From Methanomassiliicoccaceae archaeon (GTDB taxonomy: Archaea > Thermoplasmatota > Thermoplasmata > Methanomassiliicoccales > Methanomethylophilaceae), in the NCBI GenBank assembly GCA_009778575.1, contig WRJJ01000009.1, positions 1 to 33,885 on the forward strand: a DNA stretch of 33,885 bases, written 5' to 3'. This document shows positions 1-7,718 of the stretch, one piece after another (position 1 is the stretch's first letter; each line of letters starts with the position of its first letter). The notes beneath the pieces were generated by a model. That model saw only the letters and a list, made by a program, of their open reading frames with translations, had not been told where the DNA came from and did no database searches. Position numbers and translations under genes: made by a program.

Positions 1-198
1 CACGCACCTGTCGAACCTGAGGCCGGGGCGGCCGCGGTAGTTCTCCGGCATCCACATCTTCTCATACGGATAGAGGATCGTCACCGGCCTGTGTATGATG
101 GTCTTGCCAAGCATTTTGAGGGCTTTTACCACCGGCTTCATGACCCAAAGGGTACCGGCGGTGTTCCTCGGATATTTCTCCATATAACTCTTGGCCAT
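1..198 (-). CDS. fpoI: Fpo/Nuo-type complex I subunit I, N-terminal part (cut by window edge)
   Basis: Only the first 66 codons are in the window; the frame is still open at base 1. The product starts MAKSYMEKYPRN and reaches GLRFDRCV, where the family has the first cysteine of its two ferredoxin-type 4Fe-4S motifs, so the cluster-binding part lies outside. NuoI/FpoI is the peripheral-arm subunit that passes electrons along the iron-sulfur chain. The ATG overlaps the fpoH stop in a TGATG arrangement, which implies translational coupling. The identification rests on the N-terminal sequence and on its place directly after fpoH, the usual order. Confidence 0.85.
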   Translation of the reverse strand, partial: MAKSYMEKYPRNTAGTLWVMKPVVKALKMLGKTIIHRPVTILYPYEKMWMPENYRGRPGLRFDRCV

Positions 199-1370
199 CA
201 GAACACACCTCCCAGCTTAAGCAGAAGTACAACGGCAAGGTTCACTACCGACAGCGGCATGAACACCTTCCATCCGATGTTGACGATCTGATCCGTCCTC
301 ACACGCGCGAGCGCTCCTCTTAGAATTATCATTATGAAGAACACGAACCAGACCTTGAGCAGGAACACTATCTCCGGGGCCCATCCGTTGACATCGGAGG
401 ATACGAATGGTATCAGCCATCCTCCCAGGTACATTATGACCACCATGGCGCATGAGACATATCCTCTCAGATAGTCCGCAAGCATGATGAGTCCCCATTT
501 CATTCCGGCATACTCGGTCTGCCATCCTTCCACGAGCTCCGCCTCTGCCTCCGCGATGTCGAACGGTACGCGTTCCGCTTCGGCGGTGGCGCAGAATATG
601 AAGGTTATGAAACCGATTATCTGGGGTATGAGGAACCACATAGTATCGCCCTGCAGGTTGACTATGTCGTTGATGTTGAAGCTCCCCGCCAGAAGACAAG
701 TGGTGGCTATCATGATGAGCATGGGGACCTCGTACGAGATCATCAGCTCCGCAGCCCTCATCCCTCCTATAAGGGAGTATTTGTTGTTCTGCGCCCATCC
801 CGAGACCAGGATGAAGAACGGCGCCAGAGCGAACAATGCCATTATTATCAGCAGACCTGTGCCGTAATTGACGACGAACCACCTGTGGGACAGAGGGATC
901 ATGCATGCTATAAGGGCCGATGTGCCCACAATGAGCGCCACCGTCCACATGTATGTCTTCTTGTCCACCTTTCTGGGGATGACGTTCTCTTTCATGAACG
1001 TCTTGAATCCGTCGGCGAGACACTGCATGAATCCTTTCAGGCCGATCATCGTGCCTCTTCTGTCCATGACCCTTCCGAGGACCTTACGTTCCATCCACAG
1101 GGACAGCAACGTCACCACGAAGGCGACGAGGAATATTATGACCATGAACAGGACAAGGGCGAACACGTTCGAGACCTCGTCCGATATAAGCCATGTCGAG
1201 ACCCCGTTCCCGGGGAAGATCAAGTTTATGAGCCAGGCGATGAGTCCGCCGAGCAGTTCCCATAGTTTGTATGAGATGTCAAAGGGAAGGTTGTAGGCTT
1301 CGTAAGGATAGAACGGGTTCGCCATCACATCCTTGAAGACTATCCAATCCAATATGCTGCTGTACGCCAT
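198..1370 (-). CDS. fpoH: Fpo/Nuo-type complex I subunit H (membrane)
   Basis: A 390-residue, strongly hydrophobic protein with about eight to nine membrane segments. It is the membrane subunit that sits under the quinone or methanophenazine site and links the peripheral arm to the proton pumps. The family-typical cytoplasmic loop is clear: an ADGFKTFMKENVIP stretch around residue 120 and the acidic loop ERVPFDIAEAEAELVEGWQT around residue 270. The SD sequence GGTGAT precedes the ATG, 4 bp after fpoD. It belongs to the fpoABCDHI run. In Methanomassiliicoccales this complex is known to lack the F420-oxidising subunit FpoF, but that locus is not in this window. The identification is firm. Confidence 0.95.
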   Translation of the reverse strand: MAYSSILDWIVFKDVMANPFYPYEAYNLPFDISYKLWELLGGLIAWLINLIFPGNGVSTWLISDEVSNVFALVLFMVIIFLVAFVVTLLSLWMERKVLGRVMDRRGTMIGLKGFMQCLADGFKTFMKENVIPRKVDKKTYMWTVALIVGTSALIACMIPLSHRWFVVNYGTGLLIIMALFALAPFFILVSGWAQNNKYSLIGGMRAAELMISYEVPMLIMIATTCLLAGSFNINDIVNLQGDTMWFLIPQIIGFITFIFCATAEAERVPFDIAEAEAELVEGWQTEYAGMKWGLIMLADYLRGYVSCAMVVIMYLGGWLIPFVSSDVNGWAPEIVFLLKVWFVFFIMIILRGALARVRTDQIVNIGWKVFMPLSVVNLAVVLLLKLGGVF

Positions 1371-1374
1371 CTTA

Positions 1375-2520
1375 TCACCTGTCGGTCTCTCCCAGGCACA
1401 TGTCTATCATGGCCATGATCGCAGGCACGTCGGCGATCCTGCTTCCCAGGACCAGCGGCTTTGCGGCGGATACGTTCACAAATATCGGGCTTCTCACTTT
1501 CAGTCTGTAAGGTTTGTCCGAGCCGTCGGAGACAAGATACATCATCGACTCTCCGCGGGGGTCCTCCATCCTTACGAACGACCTTCCCGCAGGGACCTTC
1601 GAAGGCACCTTAAGGCGGTACGGCGCGTTCTTGCCGATGGCCTTCACCTTCTGAAGCGTCTGTTTGATTATCCTGCATGACTGGAACAGCTCCTCGATCC
1701 TGACCCTGTATCTGGCATAGGAGTCGCCCTCCTTCAGCACAGGAACGTCGAAGTCTATCTGATCGTAGTTGTCGTAAGGGTCATCGCGGCGTACGTCAAA
1801 GTCCACGCCGGTCCCCCTCATTGCGGGCCCGGTGATACCCAGGTTAGCGCATTTCTCCCTGGTGAGGACGCCTGTGCCTTTCATCCTTGACACGAAGATC
1901 GATGAATCGTCGATCATCGAGATTATGTCCCATATCGCTTTCTCAAAGCGCTCCACGCACCTTGTGGCGAACATCATGAACTCTTCGTCGATGTCGTTCC
2001 TCACTCCGCCTATGCGGGGGAAGTTGGTAGTCATCCTTGCGCCGCACATCCTCACATTGAGGTCCATGAAGAACTCTCTCTCCCTCATCGCCCACAGGAA
2101 CACAGTGAGGTTCCCGAGGTCTGTGCCCACTGCGGCAAGCCACATTAGGTGCGATTGGATGCGGCATATCTCATCAGCCATTATCCTGATGTACTTGGCC
2201 TTTTCAGGTATGTCGATGCCCAGCGCTTTCTCCACCGTCATACAGTACAGGTGGGTGTACGTCATGGATGCAGCGTAACAGAGACGGTCCGCCATTGGTA
2301 TGATCTTCGGATATGTCCTGTTCTCGCATTCCTTCTCCCAGCCTCTGTGCAGATAACCGATTATGGGTTCTGCGTCTGTCACTATCTCTCCGTCGAGCTG
2401 GGCCTTTAGTGTCCAAAGCCCGTGGGAGAAGGGGTGCTGCGGGCCCATGATGACCCACATCTTGTCTGTATGGAGGGCGGATGTCTCGGCTTTAATGTCG
2501 ATAACGTCTCTGGACATCAT
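1375..2520 (-). CDS. fpoD: Fpo/Nuo-type complex I 49-kDa subunit D
   Basis: A 381-residue soluble subunit homologous to NuoD and to the large subunit of NiFe hydrogenases. With FpoB and FpoH it forms the electron-acceptor binding pocket. Signature sequences are visible: GPQHPFSHG near residue 26, IIGYLHRGWEK near 53, the IMADEICRIQSHLMWLA helix and the C-terminal DVPAIMAMIDMCLGETDR end. The stop of fpoC overlaps the start by 4 bp (ATGA). In methanogens this complex oxidises reduced cofactor and reduces a membrane carrier while pumping protons. The length is normal for the family and the coding sequence is intact. Confidence 0.95.
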   Translation of the reverse strand: MMSRDVIDIKAETSALHTDKMWVIMGPQHPFSHGLWTLKAQLDGEIVTDAEPIIGYLHRGWEKECENRTYPKIIPMADRLCYAASMTYTHLYCMTVEKALGIDIPEKAKYIRIMADEICRIQSHLMWLAAVGTDLGNLTVFLWAMREREFFMDLNVRMCGARMTTNFPRIGGVRNDIDEEFMMFATRCVERFEKAIWDIISMIDDSSIFVSRMKGTGVLTREKCANLGITGPAMRGTGVDFDVRRDDPYDNYDQIDFDVPVLKEGDSYARYRVRIEELFQSCRIIKQTLQKVKAIGKNAPYRLKVPSKVPAGRSFVRMEDPRGESMMYLVSDGSDKPYRLKVRSPIFVNVSAAKPLVLGSRIADVPAIMAMIDMCLGETDR

Positions 2521-2987
2521 TCCTGCCCCCTTAATTTATATGATTTCCTGAACGGGTAGAACTCATAGGTGTCCGGCGTGAGAAGCCTCTCGAGCTTCGG
2601 GTGCCCGTCGAAGACTATCCCGAACAATTCGTAGGTTTCCCTCTCGTGCCAGTTGCCTCCGACCCATATGTCTGCCACGGACCTCACATGAAGGTCGTCC
2701 GCCGGAAGGTCGGTGGTAAGCTCTATGATGACCCCTGTGTAATAGTTGGACAGATGGTAGATCACTTCCATGTGATCCTTCATGTCGTTGCCCATTATCG
2801 AGGTCGCGTGTTCGAACGTCAGGTTGTCGTGTATGTAAACGCACAGGTCGTAAACGGAGTCGCGGTCTGCTTTCACGTACACTCTCCTTTCGCCTGTGCC
2901 TGTTATCTCCGCCTTTCCGGAGAACTTGTCCCTCAGAAGGTCGGATATCTCCTGAACGGACGGTGCCTGATATATCTCGCCAGACAT
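2517..2987 (-). CDS. fpoC: Fpo/Nuo-type complex I 30-kDa subunit C
   Basis: A 156-residue peripheral-arm subunit that packs against FpoD. The family signature is near the C-terminus: HERETYELFGIVFDGHP followed by LERLLTPD. I start at ATG 2987 (MSGEIYQAPSVQEI) because GGAGGACTGAAG lies directly upstream and the fpoB stop is only 2 bp away; a longer open frame reaching into fpoB has no family resemblance. The end overlaps fpoD by 4 bp. FpoC and FpoD are separate here, not fused as in some NuoCD proteins. Confidence 0.93.
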   Translation of the reverse strand: MSGEIYQAPSVQEISDLLRDKFSGKAEITGTGERRVYVKADRDSVYDLCVYIHDNLTFEHATSIMGNDMKDHMEVIYHLSNYYTGVIIELTTDLPADDLHVRSVADIWVGGNWHERETYELFGIVFDGHPKLERLLTPDTYEFYPFRKSYKLRGQE

Positions 2988-2989
2988 CT

Positions 2990-3553
2990 TCAGTCCTCCA
3001 GGAATACTCCCCTTCTGAAGTAATCGTCTATCTTCTTCTGAAGGAGCATGAAACCGTCGATCATGGCATCCGGCCTTGCGGGGCACCCGGGTATGTAGAT
3101 GTCCACGGGAACGATCTGGTCCAGACCTTGGACCGTGTTGTATGAGTCATACCACGGTCCGCCGGAAATGGCGCATTCTCCCATTGCCACGACCCACTTG
3201 GGGTTCGGTATCTGCTCGTAAAGGCGCCTCAGGTCCGGGCGTATCTTCTTAGATATCCACCCGTTCACGAGGAGAACGTCGGTCTGCCTCGGCGAGGACC
3301 TGTATATCATGCCGTAACGCTCTGCGTCAAATCTCGGTGCGGATGCGGCAGCCATCTCCAAGGCGCAGCATGCCAGTCCCCAGTGCAGAGGGTGTATGGA
3401 ATTTCTCATAGCCCAGGCCCAGATGGGTCCCGTGAGCTTGTCTACGGTCTTTTTCGTACCTGCGCTGAGGAGATCGTTGATCATGGCGGATGACCATGTC
3501 ATGAACTCCTCTTTGCTCATGGCAACGGCGTGAGGATAAAGGCTCATATCCAT
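2990..3553 (-). CDS. fpoB: Fpo/Nuo-type complex I subunit B (N2 iron-sulfur subunit)
   Basis: A 187-residue subunit that carries the terminal 4Fe-4S cluster N2 next to the acceptor site. All ligand cysteines are visible: the tandem pair in LACCALEMAA, GECAISGG and IPGCPARPDAM. I start at ATG 3553 (MDMSLYPHAVAMSKEEF) because AAGGAGGAAACAGT stands just upstream. The open frame extends further, but that part runs inside fpoA in another frame. The first codons overlap the end of fpoA by about 10 bp, so the two are probably translationally coupled. Confidence 0.95.
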   Translation of the reverse strand: MDMSLYPHAVAMSKEEFMTWSSAMINDLLSAGTKKTVDKLTGPIWAWAMRNSIHPLHWGLACCALEMAAASAPRFDAERYGMIYRSSPRQTDVLLVNGWISKKIRPDLRRLYEQIPNPKWVVAMGECAISGGPWYDSYNTVQGLDQIVPVDIYIPGCPARPDAMIDGFMLLQKKIDDYFRRGVFLED

Positions 3554-3906
3554 ACTGTTTCCTCCTTTTTGAGAGAGTATGCTACTCCGAGGATCATTAT
3601 ACTCAGCAGGACGAGCATCCATACGGTGGCCATGGTCGAAAGACCCGAAAAGGCAACGGCCCATATCATGAGGAATGTGGCGATCAGGTCGAAAACGACG
3701 AAAATGATCGCAAACGCATAGTACTGGAATCTGAACTGTACGTGAGCATCCCCAATTGGTTCGGAACCGCACTCGTATGTATTCTCCATCCACTGGGTAG
3801 GCTTCCTCGGTCTTATGAACCTAGATGTCAGCCAGGCCAAAGGCGCAAAAGCGAAGGCCATGATGCCAACGACGACCAATGGTATGTAGGACACAATTAG
3901 TGACAT
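3544..3906 (-). CDS. fpoA: Fpo/Nuo-type complex I subunit A (membrane)
   Basis: A 120-residue subunit with three membrane segments (about residues 4-24, 60-82 and 88-108) and the family-typical loop RPTQWMENTYECGSEPIGDA-like segment after the first (here KPTQWMENTYECGSEP). It is the small membrane subunit at the junction of the complex I arms. I start at ATG 3906 because the product then begins MSLIVSYIPLVVVG as the family does, and because a TATA box centred at about 3933 would place the transcript start almost on this ATG (leaderless). It is the first gene of the fpo operon. Confidence 0.93.
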   Translation of the reverse strand: MSLIVSYIPLVVVGIMAFAFAPLAWLTSRFIRPRKPTQWMENTYECGSEPIGDAHVQFRFQYYAFAIIFVVFDLIATFLMIWAVAFSGLSTMATVWMLVLLSIMILGVAYSLKKEETVWI

Positions 3907-3926
3907 TGAGGGTTCGCATGCTTTCC

Positions 3927-3940
3927 TTAATATATAACCC
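3927..3940 (-). promoter_or_regulatory. TATA box of the fpo operon
   Basis: On the minus strand the sequence reads GGTTATATATTAAGG. Its centre lies about 27 bp upstream of the fpoA ATG, the usual archaeal spacing for a leaderless transcript, and no SD sequence precedes fpoA. Confidence 0.65.
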
Positions 3941-3963
3941 TTAACACGCACGCCCGTCCGCAC

Positions 3964-3971
3964 TTTATAAA
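3964..3971 (+). promoter_or_regulatory. TATA box for the candidate RNA
   Basis: TTTATAAA on the plus strand, centred about 25 bp before 3991-3992. That is where a closed RNA fold begins and where no protein gene starts on this strand. It lies back to back with the fpo promoter. Confidence 0.5.
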
Positions 3972-3990
3972 TGGGTCTTCGAAATTTTAT

Positions 3991-4170
3991 CGCCGGAGGA
4001 GCATATCCGCTATCCCGATGACGGGTCGCCAAATATAGGCCTCGCGGGAACGGGTTGATGGCGGAAGCCGCTGACCGAGGACCGTACGCCGAAATGTGCG
4101 ATCCCGCCGCGAATAGATGCTCCGGTCTGCGTATCCGCCCTGATCATCCTGTCATCGGTAAGGTGACAGG
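3991..4170 (+). ncRNA. Candidate structured RNA of unknown family
   Basis: The 369-bp stretch between fpoA and proC has no plausible gene, but its plus strand can fold into a closed multibranched structure. A closing helix pairs GGAGCAT (3998-4004) with ATGCTCC (4117-4123), with more pairs beyond a bulge. Inside are a CCCG/CGGG hairpin with an ATGA loop (4014-4025), a GCGGGA/TCCCGC helix (4044-4049 with 4102-4107), a hairpin at 4053-4076 with a GGAA loop, and a hairpin at 4083-4100. A perfect 7-bp hairpin, CCTGTCA/TGACAGG (4148-4170), follows. I looked for SRP RNA, RNase P RNA, 5S rRNA and tRNA signatures and did not find them. The pairings were found by eye and no energy was calculated. Confidence 0.45.
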
Positions 4171-4204
4171 CATAAAAACAAGCAGAAAAATTCATATGTG
4201 CCAG

Positions 4205-4216
4205 ACTGAAAAAATA
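4205..4216 (-). terminator. T-rich terminator of proC
   Basis: Read on the minus strand, about 60 bp after the proC stop, there is a T6 run (ATTTTTTCAG), followed by a T5 run near 4178. Archaeal transcription commonly ends at such runs. The run would also separate proC from the fpo promoter. Confidence 0.4.
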
Positions 4217-4275
4217 TGTATGTATTGGGATAAAGATAAAGTAAAGTTCTGGAAGTTGTTTCTTGAAGGTAAAGA

Positions 4276-5082
4276 TCACTCTTTTCCTAATTCTTTGGAC
4301 CTCATGGCGGATGCTTCGACCGCATTGATCAGCGCAGACCTTAGGCCGCAGTCCTCCAGGACCCTTACTGCCTGTATCGTTGTACCGCCCGGAGAACATA
4401 CGATGTCTTTCATCTTTCCCGGATGTTCGCCCGTCTCCAGTATGGTCTTCGCTGCGCCCAGCAGCGTCTGTGCGGCGAGCTTCGTGGATACGTCCCTGGG
4501 AAGCCCCATGAGCACCCCCCCGTCTGATAAAGCCTCTATTATCATGTACGCATACGCCGGGCCGCTGCCGCTGAGTCCCGTCACTGCATCAAGGAGTTCT
4601 TCCTTCACTTCATATGATATTCCGACGGCTTTCAGGACGCTGTCGACCGTTGCACAATCGGCTGATGTCGCTTTGGTACCACGGGAGAATGCGGATGCAC
4701 TTTCGAGCACCATGCAGGGCTGATTGGGCATAACACGCACGAATCTGCATGCTGATACATAGGATTCCAGTGTTGAGAGGGTTATTCCCGCAGCTATCGA
4801 CATGACAAGGTGATCCTTTGTCAGGCTGCCTTTTATAGATGTCAGTACCTCGTTTATCTGCTGCGGTTTGACCGAGAGCACAATGAATTTCGTGCTCTTA
4901 ACGACGCTCAGGTTGTCCTCATGGACATCGACCCCCAGCTTGTCGGCTATGTACTTCCTCCTCGGCTCGTACACTTCGCTGGCAATGATCTCGTCGGCGT
5001 TGTAGAGTCCTGTCTCGATGACGCCTTTCATCATAGCCTCAGCCATGTTGCCGGCACCGATGAAACCGATCTTTTTGGTCAT
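4276..5082 (-). CDS. proC: Pyrroline-5-carboxylate reductase
   Basis: A 268-residue enzyme that reduces 1-pyrroline-5-carboxylate to proline with NAD(P)H, the last step of proline synthesis. The N-terminal Rossmann motif is [23 protein letters not shown] lies mid-protein, and the C-terminal signature runs from [12 protein letters not shown] through the CSPGGTT segment. I prefer ATG 5082 (MTKKIGFIG) to an in-frame GTG at 5091 because the SD-like AGGTG lies 7-8 bp before the ATG and overlaps the GTG. A TATA-like ATTTATTAAC near 5121 fits a short leader. It appears to be a single-gene unit. The length is typical. Confidence 0.93.
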   Translation of the reverse strand: MTKKIGFIGAGNMAEAMMKGVIETGLYNADEIIASEVYEPRRKYIADKLGVDVHEDNLSVVKSTKFIVLSVKPQQINEVLTSIKGSLTKDHLVMSIAAGITLSTLESYVSACRFVRVMPNQPCMVLESASAFSRGTKATSADCATVDSVLKAVGISYEVKEELLDAVTGLSGSGPAYAYMIIEALSDGGVLMGLPRDVSTKLAAQTLLGAAKTILETGEHPGKMKDIVCSPGGTTIQAVRVLEDCGLRSALINAVEASAMRSKELGKE

Positions 5083-5115
5083 TTTCTGCACACCTGATGC
5101 GCGATAACGGTGGAT

Positions 5116-5127
5116 GTTAATAAATCT
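5116..5127 (-). promoter_or_regulatory. TATA box of proC
   Basis: Minus-strand GATTTATTAACA is centred about 39 bp before the ATG. The start site should fall near 5095, giving a leader of about 13 nt that just contains the AGGTG. Confidence 0.5.
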
Positions 5128-5208
5128 ACCCTAAATGTCCAGACCATAGATGCCGTGAGCACCAATTATTGCATTGAACGGATGCTCGGGGAGAAGTGTT
5201 CGATAAGA

Positions 5209-6942
5209 TCATCCGGAGGGGCGGCGGATGAGCCCGGCAAGAACTCTTGGGGAGTTCCTCCATATCGATCCAGCTTTCCAGTCAAGGCTGTTCTTATCGC
5301 AGACAGTAGAGTTCATCAGCCTTACGCCTTCTTCCTTTATCTCCCACAGCCGGCTTTCCCTGTCCTCTTTGTTTTGGACGGTCATTATATCATCTATCCT
5401 CCGCATCAGAGAACGGGCCGTCTCCGTCCTTTCTTTCCTTTGCTCAAAAACTTCCGCGGATATCCTGGAACATTCGTACTCCATTGAAGCAAGCTCGACA
5501 GCGGCGTCGTATGACGTTTCCGCGATCGCATTCCTGTCCATCCATTTCGTCTCATATGAGAGCACGTGTTTCCAGGACGGATTCTCCAGAAGCCTTTTGT
5601 GCTCTTCCAACGTCCTTGCGAAGAAGCTGTATCCCCACTTGTCCGGCTCCTCGAACACCCTGCTGCCGGGATCGACGAAAGGCGCGAAAGGCGCATTGTA
5701 TATGAAAAGGCCGTCATCCTTTTTCACCAGGTTCCACAGCTTCTTCGACGCTTTGGCGCTGTCCAGCGCCGACTCTCTTGTCTGGAAGGGGAGGCCCGTC
5801 ATATAGAACAGATCGAACCTTGTGCACCCGTTCCTGAAAGCGGATCCGACGGATGCCTCAATGGCGGCGTTCGTATATCCTTTGCCGAGCGCGGATCTTA
5901 CCTCCTCGTCGTGAGAATCGGGAGAGAACTCTATGCTCCAGCCGCCGTCGAATGCTTTGTCCAGTTTCGAGAAATGGTCGTCTCCAGCCCCGTTGAAGAG
6001 CTCTATGACGACATGATTCTTTATTTTCCTCTCCTTGGCCTCTTTCAGGAATCTTTCCGCATAATCGCCGCCGTGCTGTCTTATGTCTCCCACAACGAAG
6101 ATCGGCGTGTCTAGGTAGCTTTGGATCGTGTCCATGTCCTCGGCGAGCTTCTCCGGGCTCCTGTAGGCAGGCGCCTTCCTGCACACCACCTTTCCGTTGG
6201 CGTAGCTGGACCCGCCGCACTCGGCACAGTTGAGGGAGCATCCCCTTACGGAGAACACTGACGTCAGAGGCAGTTTGTCCCACCCGTACCATGGGAGCGC
6301 GCCTTTGATGTCCATGTGCCTTATGGCATTCTTTATCATCATCCCGTAGTCGAACCTTATCTCATCCAGACTCTCCAGCGAGTGGGTGATCCCGTTGTTG
6401 CGTATCTTTCCCTGATCGTCCTTCCACACCAGGTTCGGAACCTCCGAGAGATTCTTTCCTTCCTGCAGCGCCGCCATCATCCGTACGGTGGGCTCTTCGG
6501 TGGTGTCGCCCATCATCACCATGTCCACTTCGGGCCTGCGGATCAGCTCTTCCCAGAAGTACGATGCGGTCAGGCCTCCGAACTCGATCTTTGAGTCGGG
6601 ATGGCACTCCTTAACGAGTTTCGCTATTTCCGTCGCGCCGTGCACATGGGGCATCCAGTGCAGATCTATCGCAAATACGTCCGCCTTGAGGGACCTGATC
6701 CTTTTTTCCACGTCGAACCTGTCGTCCTGAAGCATCTGCACTGCGAGGTTGACTATTCTGGTCCTGAAACCGGCCGCCTCCAGATGCGATGAGATGGTCA
6801 TGAATCCGATCGGATACATCTCGAACACCGGGGACGACGGAATGACGTCGCTGACCGGTCCGTAGAATATCGGTTTCTTCCTGAAGTCATAAACGCTGGG
6901 CGCGTGCAGGAATATGATGTCCGAACGGGCCATCTCATTCAC
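5209..6942 (-). CDS. B12-binding domain/radical SAM protein, Ta0216-like family
   Basis: A 577-residue protein. An N-terminal B12-binding-like domain spans about residues 30-165, with D93-L-H95 in place of a full DxHxxG motif. A radical SAM core follows, with the cluster motif C235-x3-C239-x2-C242 (RGCSLNCAECGG). A long C-terminal part contains Arg/Glu-rich helices (about 490-550). It resembles the B12/radical SAM family named after Thermoplasma Ta0216, whose substrate is unknown to me. It overlaps the end of uppS by 8 bp and closes the folD operon. Class B radical SAM proteins methylate unactivated carbons or rearrange rings, so an isoprenoid or lipid substrate is an inference from the neighbour only. 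The start at 6942 is the first ATG after the uppS coding end; ATG 6933 is possible. Confidence 0.82.
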   Translation of the reverse strand: MNEMARSDIIFLHAPSVYDFRKKPIFYGPVSDVIPSSPVFEMYPIGFMTISSHLEAAGFRTRIVNLAVQMLQDDRFDVEKRIRSLKADVFAIDLHWMPHVHGATEIAKLVKECHPDSKIEFGGLTASYFWEELIRRPEVDMVMMGDTTEEPTVRMMAALQEGKNLSEVPNLVWKDDQGKIRNNGITHSLESLDEIRFDYGMMIKNAIRHMDIKGALPWYGWDKLPLTSVFSVRGCSLNCAECGGSSYANGKVVCRKAPAYRSPEKLAEDMDTIQSYLDTPIFVVGDIRQHGGDYAERFLKEAKERKIKNHVVIELFNGAGDDHFSKLDKAFDGGWSIEFSPDSHDEEVRSALGKGYTNAAIEASVGSAFRNGCTRFDLFYMTGLPFQTRESALDSAKASKKLWNLVKKDDGLFIYNAPFAPFVDPGSRVFEEPDKWGYSFFARTLEEHKRLLENPSWKHVLSYETKWMDRNAIAETSYDAAVELASMEYECSRISAEVFEQRKERTETARSLMRRIDDIMTVQNKEDRESRLWEIKEEGVRLMNSTVCDKNSLDWKAGSIWRNSPRVLAGLIRRPSG

Positions 6943-7714
6943 CGTAGCGTCTTATGCGCTGTTGGTACGACCTTATGGCCCTGAGGAAGTCAATGTACCT
7001 GAATCCCGGCCAGTAAACATCCGTGAAGTACAGCTCAGAATAGGCCAGCTGCCACAATAGGAAATTCGATATCCTTACCTCCCCGGATGTCCTGAGGACC
7101 AGGTCCGGGTCGGGAATGTCCGAGGTGTAAAGGTGTTCCGAGAAGGTCTCTTCCGAAATGTCATCGACCTCCAACTCATGGTTCGCGACCTTTCTTGCGA
7201 TGTCCTTTACGGCAGAGATTATCTCCTGTCTGCTCCCGTAGGCCATCGCGACGTTGAAATTGAAATCTGAATAGGACGATGTTCTTTCATCCGCATACCT
7301 TATGGCCTCTTTGACGCTGTCCGGCAGAGTGGAATGATCTCCGAAGACCCTTATCCTTACTTTGTTCTCATGGATCTTCTTATTATCCGCCATCCTGTGC
7401 AGGGCCCTTTCCGAAAGGGTCATTATGAATTCCACCTCGTCCTTGTCCCTTTTGAAGTTCTCGGTGGAGAATGCGTACACGGTAACATATTTTATCTTAA
7501 GTTCCAGGCACCATTCCAGCATCTCCTCTATCTTCTCCTCGCCTTTTCGGTGGCCTTCGTTCCTGTCGCTGTCGAGGATCTCTGCGGCATATCTTCTGTT
7601 GCCGTCCATTATCATGGCAATGTGATTGGGGATCGGCCCGTCCAGCACTTCTTTGAGAAGCTCTCTCCCGTATCTTGAGTAAGCCGTCCTTGAAAGTGCT
7701 CTGGGCATCCTCAT
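6935..7714 (-). CDS. uppS: Cis-prenyltransferase (UPP/dehydrodolichyl diphosphate synthase type)
   Basis: A 259-residue enzyme that adds isopentenyl units in cis to an allylic diphosphate, giving the long polyprenyl phosphate that carries sugars at the membrane. All family motifs are visible: IAMIMDGNRR near residue 35 with the catalytic Asp, EGHRKGEEK, YAFSTENFKRD, FNVAMAYGSRQEI, and PDLVLRTSGEVRISNFLLWQ leading to ELYFTDVYWPGF. Archaeal members usually feed dolichol-type glycosylation. It starts 4 bp after marker protein 11 and ends inside the radical SAM gene, so the three are probably cotranscribed. Confidence 0.95.
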   Translation of the reverse strand: MRMPRALSRTAYSRYGRELLKEVLDGPIPNHIAMIMDGNRRYAAEILDSDRNEGHRKGEEKIEEMLEWCLELKIKYVTVYAFSTENFKRDKDEVEFIMTLSERALHRMADNKKIHENKVRIRVFGDHSTLPDSVKEAIRYADERTSSYSDFNFNVAMAYGSRQEIISAVKDIARKVANHELEVDDISEETFSEHLYTSDIPDPDLVLRTSGEVRISNFLLWQLAYSELYFTDVYWPGFRYIDFLRAIRSYQQRIRRYGE

Positions 7715-7718
7715 ACGA

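Noticed and set aside
217-1023. 268-codon minus-strand frame inside fpoH
   Set aside because: It is a shifted frame within the conserved fpoH gene, rich in Arg, His and Gly, as expected for a GC-rich shadow.
3991-4170. SRP 7S RNA, RNase P RNA or 5S rRNA
   Set aside because: The GGAA loop and multibranched fold suggested these, but the SRP AGCA/GGUCAG loop, the RNase P conserved regions and the 5S CCGAAC core are absent.
4055-4723. Plus-strand open frame of 222 codons overlapping proC
   Set aside because: Most of it is antisense to the conserved proC coding sequence and the remainder overlaps the candidate RNA. It has no family resemblance or SD.
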